Part shown: positions 1 through 6,107 of the stretch, piece by piece | Layout of the letters: each line of letters begins with the position of its first letter | Numbering within the stretch: position 1 is the first letter of the stretch | NCBI GenBank assembly: GCA_041667545.1 | Contig: JBAYES010000061.1 | Coordinates: forward strand, 1 to 11,034 | Direction of reading: 5' to 3' | DNA: 11,034 bases | DNA from: SLID01 sp041667545 | GTDB taxonomy: Bacteria; Omnitrophota; Gorgyraeia; Tantalellales; Tantalellaceae | The notes under the pieces: model-generated | Database searches by the model: none | What the model was told of the DNA's origin: nothing | Seen by the model: only the letters and a program-made list of their open reading frames with translations | Position numbers and translations under genes: made by a program

Positions 1-351
1 CAATATCCACAGAAAGAAAAAAAGAAGCAAAAAAAGAAAGAGGGCTACTGCTACTACTATTTTTTTATCTAAAGAACGGTAATTATAGTTGTCGTCAACG
101 GAAATAATAGTTGACGTTCATCACATGATGATCGCGCGAAAGGCATTCGACCGGAGCCGAGAGAGCGCCCGGATCCCGGGAAATAAGGACTGATGTATTA
201 TTGTTAGAAAAACAAAAGTTTATACGTTATTTTCGGCCGGGATATTGACAATAGGTCACGTTGTGATACACTATAAGTGAGCGGTAAGACCGTTTTGAGA
301 ATCTGAGGTGTTCCCTTCCATCTGGTTGGCAAGAGCCTTAGAAAATCAGTC
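1..351. other. Gene-free left flank with short repeats
   Basis: I see no convincing gene here. The first 45 bases are a purine-rich tract, followed by a short CTA/CTACTG microsatellite-like run (46-59). Two imperfect direct repeats, AATTATAGTTGTCGT (81-95) and AATAATAGTTGACGT (103-117), match at 13 of 15 positions. They also create an inverted repeat, CGTCAAC (93-99) facing GTTGACG (110-116) across 10 bases, which could be an operator or recombinase-arm type site. Minus-strand reading frames entering here from the DUF3800 side are short and lack ribosome binding sites. Confidence 0.5.
245..272 (+). promoter_or_regulatory. Plus-strand sigma70-like promoter (extended -10)
   Basis: A consensus -35 box TTGACA (245-250) is followed after 16 bases by TACACT (267-272), which is preceded by TGTGA and so fits an extended -10. 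Transcription would start near 279 and run antisense to the 3' end of the DUF3800 gene. A very short hairpin (CGGT-AAG-ACCG, 282-292) followed by TTTT lies just downstream. No plus-strand gene follows, so the product, if any, would be a small or antisense RNA. Confidence 0.35.
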
Positions 352-1026
352 TCAGAAGGCGCGCTCATTTTTTTTACCCGGAAGATACAGCGAATCAAAC
401 CTTATTTTTTCTTTGAAGATCTCGTACCACGTCTCATCTTTTTTTTCATATTTTCGGAAGATTCCCCAGGAAAAAACATCCGCTACCTGTAAACCTTTGT
501 TTTCTGTTGAGTCAAGATGATCAATGTGTAATGGCACGTTAGGATCTAAACGCCCCTGGAGCTGATCAACAACGTAGTGATTAAAGTCATTTATTTCTGG
601 CTTGCTCTTGCTTCTGTCTATTATCAGATATACCCTCTCCGGAGCTTTTTCAAGAGGGATTTGATCCAACACCAGCCTGGCAATATAATTATAAACCCTG
701 TCTTTATGATCAAAAAGCGCTTGATAAACTCTTTTTTTATTTAAGGTTATCGAATAAACGCCGAAATGAATTTTTTTTATCTGATTATATAAATATTTTT
801 TAACCTCCAGCGTCGTTTCTGTCCCCTTTAACTCTGACACAAATCTTTTTCTTTTTTTTCGGCTGTTTAATTTTCGATTGAGAGTCTTTTGTGTTGCCTT
901 GATAAGAGCTCTGTTTTTATCTTTCCCGCTTATGGCCAATATTGTAATTGTGAAAAACTTTGAGGCTTTTTTGTTTATGAGATCAAACCCAAGATCGCCA
1001 CTTTCATCGAGATATAAAAACCACAT
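352..1026 (-). CDS. DUF3800 family protein
   Basis: A 224-residue protein of the DUF3800 family. The family signature is clear: the N-terminal strand with YLDESGD (residues 5-11), a central LIIDRSKSK segment, and a C-terminal HLDSTENKGLQVADVFSWG block matching the usual D-x-x-S...LQVAD motif. DUF3800 proteins have an RNase H-like acidic core and are frequent in phages, mobile islands and defence loci, but the biochemical role is not established. The start is set at the ATG at 1026 because GGAG lies 6 bases upstream; an in-frame start 11 codons earlier lacks a ribosome site and would add residues before the conserved first strand. It is a single-gene transcript with its own promoter near 1166-1193. 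It sits beside a recombinase and a toxin-antitoxin pair, which fits accessory DNA. Family assignment is firm; function is unknown. Confidence 0.85.
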   Translation of the reverse strand: MWFLYLDESGDLGFDLINKKASKFFTITILAISGKDKNRALIKATQKTLNRKLNSRKKRKRFVSELKGTETTLEVKKYLYNQIKKIHFGVYSITLNKKRVYQALFDHKDRVYNYIARLVLDQIPLEKAPERVYLIIDRSKSKPEINDFNHYVVDQLQGRLDPNVPLHIDHLDSTENKGLQVADVFSWGIFRKYEKKDETWYEIFKEKIRFDSLYLPGKKNERAF

Positions 1027-1165
1027 AAAATACTCCGTACAGTTAAAAAAGGACGCCAATTAAGACGCCCCTAAGAGGTAGAGCTATCGCGGGCAACCCC
1101 CGCTCCGCAGTGATTACCCAAATTTCGAAATACGAGCCATCGACACAGTCAACGCCCGCACCTAT

Positions 1166-1193
1166 AGTTTACCACATTACAAGACATTGACAA
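1166..1193 (-). promoter_or_regulatory. Putative promoter of the DUF3800 gene
   Basis: Read on the minus strand, TTGTCA (1188-1193) and TAAACT (1166-1171) are 16 bases apart, close to sigma70 spacing and consensus. Transcription would start near 1160, giving a leader of about 130 bases before the DUF3800 start at 1026. The leader can form GCGGG...CCCGC hairpins and contains two direct GGCGTC copies just ahead of the ribosome site. Evidence is sequence match only. Confidence 0.4.
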
Positions 1194-1244
1194 GCTCTTC
1201 GCAGACCCAACCCTAACCCCCAACCTAATTAAAAAGTCGCCGCT

Positions 1245-1269
1245 ACGGCCAAATATGAAGGCCGTTTTT
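1245..1269 (+). terminator. Rho-independent terminator-like hairpin
   Basis: A perfect 6-bp stem, ACGGCC (1245-1250) with GGCCGT (1260-1265), encloses a 9-base loop and is followed by four further Ts. In form it is a good intrinsic terminator for plus-strand transcription. No plus-strand gene lies upstream, so it may end an unannotated small or antisense RNA or shield the zinc-ribbon promoter. Confidence 0.5.
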
Positions 1270-1370
1270 GAGCTCAAAGTGCTGATTTCATAGGATTATA
1301 GCGTTTTTACGCTTTACCCGGGCTATACCCGGAACTTTTCAAGAAAAGGATCCTGTGATATACTTCCCTC

Positions 1371-1649
1371 ATGCCAAAAACTTCCTGGACGAAACCCTCG
1401 AAAGGCTGGATCTCCGGAGAAGGACCGAAACGGATCCGGAAGAAACGACCGGCAAACATTCCCTATGGAGTAAGCTATACTCCGGCGCAGTGTCCAAGAC
1501 CGAAATGCCATTCCCTCGATCTCGAATGCTATTCAACCAGGGATAAAAACCGTTACTATAAATGCCGCGAATGTGGGATAAATTTCAAAGCGGTCCCGGA
1601 ATATCAATTTGAGAGGAAAGAAGCGACAACGTCCTGTCGCCAAAAATAG
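1371..1649 (+). CDS. Small zinc-ribbon protein
   Basis: A 92-residue protein whose second half is a four-cysteine zinc ribbon: a C-x4-C knuckle (CPRPKC, about residues 42-47) and a C-x2-C knuckle (KCREC), ending in G-I-N-F. The layout with R-Y-x-K-C-x-x-C-G-x-x-F resembles the N-terminal ribbons of InsA/ISXO2-type transposases and small phage ribbon proteins, but no catalytic domain follows. The N-terminal half is very basic (many Lys/Arg) and could bind nucleic acid. It is the only gene on the plus strand and converges on the recombinase gene with 44 bases between the stops. The start is uncertain: the AAAGGA element lies about 20 bases before this ATG. Its last codons coincide with an 18-base hairpin repeat also found at 10837. 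It could be a transposase remnant or an accessory DNA-binding protein. Confidence 0.55.
   Translation: MPKTSWTKPSKGWISGEGPKRIRKKRPANIPYGVSYTPAQCPRPKCHSLDLECYSTRDKNRYYKCRECGINFKAVPEYQFERKEATTSCRQK
1623..1640. repeat. 18-base hairpin repeat, copy 1
   Basis: GCGACAACGTCCTGTCGC has 6-bp arms (GCGACA/TGTCGC) around a 6-base centre. The identical 18 bases recur at 10837-10854. This copy lies inside the final codons of the zinc-ribbon gene. Such short shared palindromes behave like dispersed REP-type elements. Confidence 0.7.
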
Positions 1650-1693
1650 ATATCTTTCCGCCTTACCCGGGCTGTCAATTCAAACCGGAGATA

Positions 1694-3226
1694 TTATCCA
1701 GCGACCTGATACTCCGCCTCGAGGATCTCGTCCGGAGCCTCCGGGAGAGCCTTCCGCCGGTTCCGATTATCAAACTCACGCTCGACAGCGCTCATCAGAA
1801 GATCTTTTTGGATCCTTTTCTCGGCCAGGAATAAAAGTTTTACCAAAGGCCGGATTTTCCTTCCGTACGTCGTATAGCTCACGCCCAAGATATCGGCCAT
1901 TTCGTCATAGCTGTAATACTTGGAACGATTCTCGGCCGTAAGGTTTGCGTTAGGATGTGGAAGGCGATCATGTCGCTTGAAAGTCTTATAGGCCCGTTTC
2001 GCGTGTTCTTCCCAGGTCCTCTTCCTCGTTTTCTTTATTTTCCGGCTCTGCTCCCAGGCCTGCTGGAGCCAATAAGGCGCGTCTGTAAGTAATTCCTCAA
2101 CGTGTTTTGAATCTACACCAAAAGGAATCACCCCGTCGCTCATAATAGGCGCTTTTATCTGTCCGGCTCTGATGTGCCGCGTGATCGTGTAACCCGTAAG
2201 CTCCATGATCCAGGCCGTCTCGTAGGCGCTCAAAAGATACGGAGCCTCTTTGCCTTTCTTCTCCTGACACTCAATAACGACCCAGAGCTTTTTGAGAAGA
2301 TCCTCTCTGGTATGTCTTATAGCCTTTCGCCTCTCTTCAATCGCTCTTACCCGGGCAATCCTTTCTTCATTCTCAAAAAAACCGACATGATCCTTTTTGA
2401 GTTTCTCCTGGCTAACGTGAGAATATATCATCGTCGCGTTTATGTCCTTATGGCCAAGAAGCTCTTTAACCGTCATAATGTCCGCGCCGTTATTCAAAAG
2501 ATGAGTCGCAAAAGTATGCCTGAACATGTGAGGATGGAGATCCACGCCGATCCTTTCTCCGTACTCCCGGATGATCCAGTTTAGATTCCCTCTCGTTCCA
2601 TTGTCCAGGAAAAGCTCATCCCAGGGCTCGAGTTTTTTATAGGCCTGAATAGCCTCGGCCGCGCTTTTATTGATATACGCTATGCGCTCCTGGCCGTTCT
2701 TTGCCTCCCGGACCCTTAAGGTCATATTTTTGAGGTCAATGTCGCCGTTCTGTAAGTTTAAGAGCTCGCTGGCTCGGATCCCGCTGGCATATAATATCTC
2801 AACGATTACCCGGTCCCTTGGATCCTCGACAATATCAAAAAGCCATTCGATCTGTTCTTCGGTAAGAAAACGCGGAAGTTTATGCTCTCGTTTTGGGCTT
2901 TCTATGCTTTGCGCCGGATTATGCTGAATAGTCCCTTCCCGAAGCAGGAACGCGAAAAAGCCTTTAATGGCCGCGACCCTGGGCCCTATACTGCCCCTTG
3001 GATAGCCTCGGTCCTTTTCCCGGCCCATATAGTCCCTGATGTCGTCGTTTGTGATTTCCGATAGGTCCTTGGCCTCCAGGGAGCCCAGAAAAGCCCCCAG
3101 ATAACTGCTGTACGCCGAGATCGTACCTTCGGCAAGGCCTCTTTCAACATTGAGAAAATTCAGGTAATCTTTGACATGACGTTCAATCTCTTCCTCACAC
3201 ACCCCAGCACTCTCATTATGTATCAT
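1694..3226 (-). CDS. Tyrosine recombinase with C-terminal excisionase-like extension
   Basis: A 510-residue XerC/D-type tyrosine recombinase/integrase. Residues about 12-100 form the SAM-like core-binding domain. The catalytic domain follows (about 115-275), with the full set of residues visible: R151 (ASGIRASELL), K176, H233-x-x-R236 (HMFRHTFATHLL), H259 (LLGHK) and nucleophile Y268 (MIYSH). Ordinary Xer proteins end near residue 300; this one continues for another 235 residues. Residues 341-390 resemble an excisionase/MerR-type helix-turn-helix (YETAWIMELTGYTITRHIRA, then a G-V-I-P-F-G wing), and residues about 446-476 form a second one (SYDEMADILGVSYTTYGRKI). The start ATG has AAGGGGG 4-6 bases upstream. 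It cuts and rejoins DNA at att, dif-like or cassette sites. The fused HTH segments could supply the directionality or site recognition normally provided by a separate Xis protein; that is inference. It probably mobilises the surrounding accessory DNA. Confidence 0.9.
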   Translation of the reverse strand: MIHNESAGVCEEEIERHVKDYLNFLNVERGLAEGTISAYSSYLGAFLGSLEAKDLSEITNDDIRDYMGREKDRGYPRGSIGPRVAAIKGFFAFLLREGTIQHNPAQSIESPKREHKLPRFLTEEQIEWLFDIVEDPRDRVIVEILYASGIRASELLNLQNGDIDLKNMTLRVREAKNGQERIAYINKSAAEAIQAYKKLEPWDELFLDNGTRGNLNWIIREYGERIGVDLHPHMFRHTFATHLLNNGADIMTVKELLGHKDINATMIYSHVSQEKLKKDHVGFFENEERIARVRAIEERRKAIRHTREDLLKKLWVVIECQEKKGKEAPYLLSAYETAWIMELTGYTITRHIRAGQIKAPIMSDGVIPFGVDSKHVEELLTDAPYWLQQAWEQSRKIKKTRKRTWEEHAKRAYKTFKRHDRLPHPNANLTAENRSKYYSYDEMADILGVSYTTYGRKIRPLVKLLFLAEKRIQKDLLMSAVEREFDNRNRRKALPEAPDEILEAEYQVAG

Positions 3227-3263
3227 GCTACCCCCTTTTTTCCGTCAATATCCCAACAAAATA

Positions 3264-3306
3264 AAAAAACCTACCGGCTCCCAAGCGAGAGCAAATAGGC
3301 TTTTTT
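3264..3306. terminator. Bidirectional intrinsic terminator
   Basis: An A-run plus CCTA (to 3273) pairs with TAGG (3296-3299) and a T6 run (3301-3306), with an inner GCTC/GAGC stem (3277-3280, 3289-3292). Both strands end the stem in a T-run, so it can stop transcription from the toxin-antitoxin operon on the minus strand and anything arriving on the plus strand. A second hairpin, CTCGTTC (3308-3314) with GAACGAG (3324-3330), follows directly. Confidence 0.55.
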
Positions 3307-3510
3307 CCTCGTTCTCTTAAGCGGAACGAGTAATCTAACAAAACGACGGCCAGCCGATTTTTTGGTTCGACTGACCGTCAAATGTGGTGAGGGGGAAGGG
3401 GGTCTGGGAGAACAGTATCTCCATTCTCGGCTGCTATATTAACCAGATTAACCAGCCTCAAAATCGGGCCATTTAACGTTATTCCTATAGTAAAGGCTAT
3501 TCAGAGATAT

Positions 3511-3551
3511 GGTTCGAGGTCATTATAACCGCTTCGATATGGCCTCGAACC
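3511..3551. repeat. Long inverted repeat (13-bp stem)
   Basis: GGTTCGAGGTCAT (3511-3523) pairs with ATGGCCTCGAACC (3539-3551) across a 15-base loop. All positions are Watson-Crick except one T-G wobble. It is the strongest palindrome in the intergenic region and has no T-run, so it is not a terminator. It could be a recombinase or regulator binding site, or an RNA structure. Confidence 0.6.
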
Positions 3552-3686
3552 TTCAATTTAACGCAAAAAATGTCCCTTTTGTCCGAACATTTGGGGGTTA
3601 ATTTGACCTAACTTTATGTGCATGAACGAGTTAAGTTATGTCCGGAGTGTTTGGGCGGACATGTGGGCTAATATCTCCTGCGCATC

Positions 3687-4178
3687 TTAAAGAGCGTCAA
3701 GTTTAGCAATAAAATCATCCAAAACCTTTTGTGTTATTCGAGTATTCATTTTGACTATTTTCTCACCTATTTTTACAGCGCCATCTACTTTTAGTTTGCC
3801 GATCTCGCAAAGCTGAATTATCATCTGAAGGCCCCATAAAACATCGATACCATTATCCAGACATCTCTTTCTCAATGGTTTTTCATTAGTAGCACAAATT
3901 GCTTTTTCATCCCGCGCCATAATAAAACAAATATTATCTTCATCAGAAAGTCCGCCGCCATACATATTCGCCGCTTCATAAGTTTGAGCTAAACTTGGCT
4001 CAATAATATTCAACCCGAGATCCTTACCTTCTTTAGTTGTAAGATCTTCTATCTCTTCCCATACCGGCAACGGGACCCACACTTCATACAAATGTTCTGT
4101 CACAAGGCCAATAATTTTTTTGTTGGCCTTCGCGTAGTCTATTAGTATGTTCGCGTCGCAGATGACTATTCGCTTCAT
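3687..4178 (-). CDS. PIN-domain protein, likely toxin of a TA pair
   Basis: A 163-residue PIN-domain protein. PIN domains are Mg-dependent RNases, and many are toxins of type II toxin-antitoxin systems. The first acidic residue is D8 in VICDANILIDY. The second is in PVWEEIED (E41/E42). The third is in LSDEDNICFIMA (D79/D81), followed by the usual strand-loop ICATNEKPLRKRC. In that last loop most PIN proteins have a T-D/N-D pattern, and here it reads T-N-E (N98-E99), a conservative variation. The ATG at 4178 overlaps the stop of the upstream HTH-peptidase gene by ATGA, indicating translational coupling. A TTG start five codons earlier is possible but unnecessary. Residues 130-163 form a Lys-rich helical tail. 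Second gene of a two-gene operon with its presumed antitoxin/regulator first. Confidence 0.75.
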   Translation of the reverse strand: MKRIVICDANILIDYAKANKKIIGLVTEHLYEVWVPLPVWEEIEDLTTKEGKDLGLNIIEPSLAQTYEAANMYGGGLSDEDNICFIMARDEKAICATNEKPLRKRCLDNGIDVLWGLQMIIQLCEIGKLKVDGAVKIGEKIVKMNTRITQKVLDDFIAKLDAL

Positions 4179-5275
4179 TTCACTGCCATCCAACCGTTAA
4201 CCAGTTCTCTCATCTCAAGGATGCTTTTACCGAGGATTTCGGCAGCTCGAGACATTGAAATCTTTTCCTTCTCGTAGGCTTCGCGAACAAGTCGATTTAA
4301 ACGGTCTTCGATACAATCAATAGGCTCTAAAGGTATAGGCTCTTTGTGCCCTTTGAATTCAAATTTATTTTCTTGTTTATATTTGGCATAAAAAGCAGGC
4401 CAGATCTTATCGTTAGCAATCCCCTCTTCGATCAGTCTATAAATAACAGTTTTATAACTTACCTTGAAGATTCTTTTAATATGCAGTATGGCATCGACAA
4501 AATTAAGGCCCTTGACTTCTGCTATCCTTTTACGAAAAGCCTCATGCGGCATAAGAAACTGGCTAGCAAACTGATCTGCCTCTTTCTCTTGAGCCTCTAT
4601 TTCCATATCGTCATCGTTAAATGACGCCGGATGCATAAGAATATGTCCTAATTCATGTGCTATAGTAAATATTTTTCTTTCGGTAGAAATAGAATCGTGG
4701 CTATTCACAACAATTGCGGCGCCAAGATCCTTATCATTAACCGAAAATCCAAAGAATTCATCCAATTCGATACTCATAAAATGCAATTTAATCCCAGCTG
4801 ATTCGATTAAACCGCATATATCGGTAATAATTTCATCTTCCTCCAGGTCAAACAATTTTCTTGCTTCGCCTGCTACTTTACCAGGTTCTTTAAGTTTGGT
4901 AATATTATCAGGAACCGAGAATTTCTTTCCCTTTTTAGTATCAAGCATGTTCTCCAAATCGTTATAATCACGCAACCACAAAGCAACTTCGTCCTTAATT
5001 TCCTCCCTTTGCTCTTTAGATTTCTTGGTTTTCCATTTTAAGGCGCGAAACCTAACGCTGTGCAATTCAGGCACAGACCTTACAAGGTCAAATACCTTTA
5101 CACCAAAAGCATTTGCTAAACCCTGCAGGTTACTAACCCTTGGCTCAGAAATACCTTTTTCAATGTTATGGTAAGCCATTCTGGTTATACCCGCCGCTTT
5201 AGCAGCTTTCTCCATGGTAAGACCCCGAGCAACACGAATTCTCTTTAGATTTAAAGACACTTTTTTCGCCTGCAT
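4175..5275 (-). CDS. XRE-family HTH and ImmA/IrrE metallopeptidase protein
   Basis: A 366-residue two-domain regulator. Residues about 8-62 are a classical XRE/Cro helix-turn-helix (LKRIRVARGLTMEKAAKAAG...YHNIEKG). Residues about 140-260 are an ImmA/IrrE (DUF955) zinc peptidase domain with the catalytic H207-E-L-G-H211 and the downstream E-K-E-A-D-Q-F-A segment holding the third ligand. ImmA-type proteins cleave or destabilise repressors; fused HTH-ImmA proteins are often the first gene of toxin-antitoxin or phage-regulation operons. The ATG at 5275 is chosen because GGAGG lies 8 bases upstream; the earlier in-frame ATG at 5290 is itself part of that ribosome site. The last about 40 residues (YEKEKISMSRAAEILGKSI) look like a further small HTH. 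It overlaps the PIN gene by 4 bases and probably autoregulates through the repeated boxes in its promoter. Confidence 0.85.
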   Translation of the reverse strand: MQAKKVSLNLKRIRVARGLTMEKAAKAAGITRMAYHNIEKGISEPRVSNLQGLANAFGVKVFDLVRSVPELHSVRFRALKWKTKKSKEQREEIKDEVALWLRDYNDLENMLDTKKGKKFSVPDNITKLKEPGKVAGEARKLFDLEEDEIITDICGLIESAGIKLHFMSIELDEFFGFSVNDKDLGAAIVVNSHDSISTERKIFTIAHELGHILMHPASFNDDDMEIEAQEKEADQFASQFLMPHEAFRKRIAEVKGLNFVDAILHIKRIFKVSYKTVIYRLIEEGIANDKIWPAFYAKYKQENKFEFKGHKEPIPLEPIDCIEDRLNRLVREAYEKEKISMSRAAEILGKSILEMRELVNGWMAVK

Positions 5276-5295
5276 AAAAAACACCTCCATTTCAT

Positions 5296-5341
5296 AACTT
5301 TACATTCATATAAAGTATATCATATTTTGTAAAGTTTTCAA
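5296..5341 (-). promoter_or_regulatory. Promoter with repeated operator boxes for the TA operon
   Basis: On the minus strand, TTGAAA (5336-5341) and TATACT (5314-5319) are 16 bases apart, a good sigma70 promoter. Three copies of one box overlap it: ACTTTA (5297-5302), TAAAGT (5311-5316) and TAAAGT (5330-5335). The outer arms AACTTTAC (5296-5303) and GTAAAGTT (5329-5336) form a perfect 8-bp inverted repeat spaced by 25 bases, and the inner pair is spaced by 8. This is the layout of an autoregulated XRE-type operator, with the HTH protein's own gene starting at 5275. Confidence 0.65.
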
Positions 5342-5357
5342 GGGAGAAAGTAATAAA

Positions 5358-6107
5358 TCACTCAATCGCAAAACTTGCCGAAACAACAGACATTACCTTT
5401 TTCTCATAAGAAGATGTGTCGTTCCTTCCATACCATGACACTTCATAAGAATTTACCGGAGTTATCTGAAAAACTCCCATTTTCGCGGATCTCATAAGAC
5501 CTATCTTGTTACCTGCGGAATTCGCCATGCTCGTAGCCCTTTCCTTGGCATCCGCCGTGGCCCTTGCCAGCATCTCTATTTTAAGTTCAGCCAGTTTTGT
5601 ATAAAAAAAGTCCGGGGACCCCGATAAGAACTGTATGTCCTTGTCTATAAGTTCGGTAACCTGCCGTGAAATATCGCTTACTTTCTGCACATCATTCGAT
5701 CTCACTTCAACATTCTGCCTTAGATGATACCCTTCTATCTCGTTGGTATCGTGTCCCTTTTCGTTTTTCTTGTACAATATGTTCGTCGATACCTGGTCTA
5801 CTACAAGCTCTTCTTCCGACACCCCTTTTGACAGTAAATACTTTTTAACCGTTTCAAGATCTTTCTGAAGCCGGCTATAAGCGGTTTTGAGTTCTGGGTC
5901 CCTTACGTCAAACGCCCCATTCCACACTATATAGTCGGAGACTATTTCTTTTTCCGCGGACCCCGTAACATCTATCACTTCCTTATTGAACTGCATAACT
6001 CTGAGCATTCCCCTCGACAGTATCATAGACGATGCTATAGTCGCCGCCGCGATACACACGCCCAGAATAATTATCTGCGTATTCCTTAACATGCTGATCT
6101 TCTGCAT
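5358..6107 (-). CDS. SIMPL (DUF541) domain protein, membrane-anchored
   Basis: A 249-residue protein with one N-terminal hydrophobic helix (about residues 10-30) followed by an extracytoplasmic SIMPL/DUF541 domain. Family hallmarks are the early V-T-G-S-A-E-K-E-I stretch, the L-x-x-L-x-x-x-G-V-x-x-x-E-L segment that leads into a strand naming an alternative variant, and the C-terminal ARATADAKERATSMANSAG helix followed by short strands. SIMPL proteins sit in the periplasm or outer surface, form oligomeric rings in some cases, and have no assigned enzyme activity. No lipobox precedes Cys18, so a signal anchor is more likely than a lipoprotein. The start has GGAGG 7 bases upstream and overlaps the end of the exonuclease gene by 22 bases, so it is the last gene of the operon. 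The gene ends only 16 bases before the TA promoter, with no clear terminator. Confidence 0.85.
   Translation of the reverse strand: MQKISMLRNTQIIILGVCIAAATIASSMILSRGMLRVMQFNKEVIDVTGSAEKEIVSDYIVWNGAFDVRDPELKTAYSRLQKDLETVKKYLLSKGVSEEELVVDQVSTNILYKKNEKGHDTNEIEGYHLRQNVEVRSNDVQKVSDISRQVTELIDKDIQFLSGSPDFFYTKLAELKIEMLARATADAKERATSMANSAGNKIGLMRSAKMGVFQITPVNSYEVSWYGRNDTSSYEKKVMSVVSASFAIE

Larger units (their letters stand above)
1060..1370. other. Non-coding region between divergent DUF3800 and zinc-ribbon genes
   Basis: This holds the leader and promoter of the minus-strand DUF3800 gene, then a plus-strand terminator-like hairpin (1245-1269), and then a plus-strand promoter and leader for the zinc-ribbon gene. 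A weak sigma70 match, TTGAGC (1268-1273) and TAGGAT (1291-1296) with 17-base spacing, would start RNA near 1303. That leader carries two small hairpins: AGCGT-TTTT-ACGCT, then CCGGG-CTATA-CCCGG. An 8-codon minus-strand ORF beginning MARISKFG has no ribosome site and is not annotated. Confidence 0.5.
3227..3686. other. Structured gene-free region behind the toxin-antitoxin operon
   Basis: This 460-base stretch has no supported gene, but inverted repeats are dense: the terminator at 3264-3306; CTCGTTC/GAACGAG (3308-3330); GACGG...CCGTC with an interior mismatch (about 3345-3379); GGAGA/TCTCC (about 3407-3422); the 13-bp hairpin at 3511-3551; TAACTT/AAGTTA (3609-3614, 3633-3638); and ATGTCCG/CGGACAT (3638-3644, 3656-3662). 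It lies directly upstream of the recombinase gene, where promoter, operator and recombination sites are expected. Confidence 0.5.

Noticed and set aside
204..398. 64-residue minus-strand ORF
   Set aside because: It overlaps the end of DUF3800 in another frame, has low-complexity composition and no ribosome site.
1113..1140. Mini-ORF MARISKFG on the minus strand in the DUF3800 leader
   Set aside because: Eight codons with no ribosome site; nothing supports translation.
1323..1511. Minus-strand 62-residue ORF opposite the zinc ribbon
   Set aside because: No ribosome site; the zinc ribbon on the plus strand has a clear cysteine pattern.
3340..3353. AAAACGACGGCCAG, identical to the core of the M13 forward primer
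   Set aside because: The flanking bases (CAA before, CCGATT after) do not match vector sequence, so chance similarity is more likely than contamination.
3505..3560. GGTTCGAGG motif resembling a tRNA T-loop
   Set aside because: No acceptor, D or anticodon stem can be folded around it; it is one arm of a plain palindrome.
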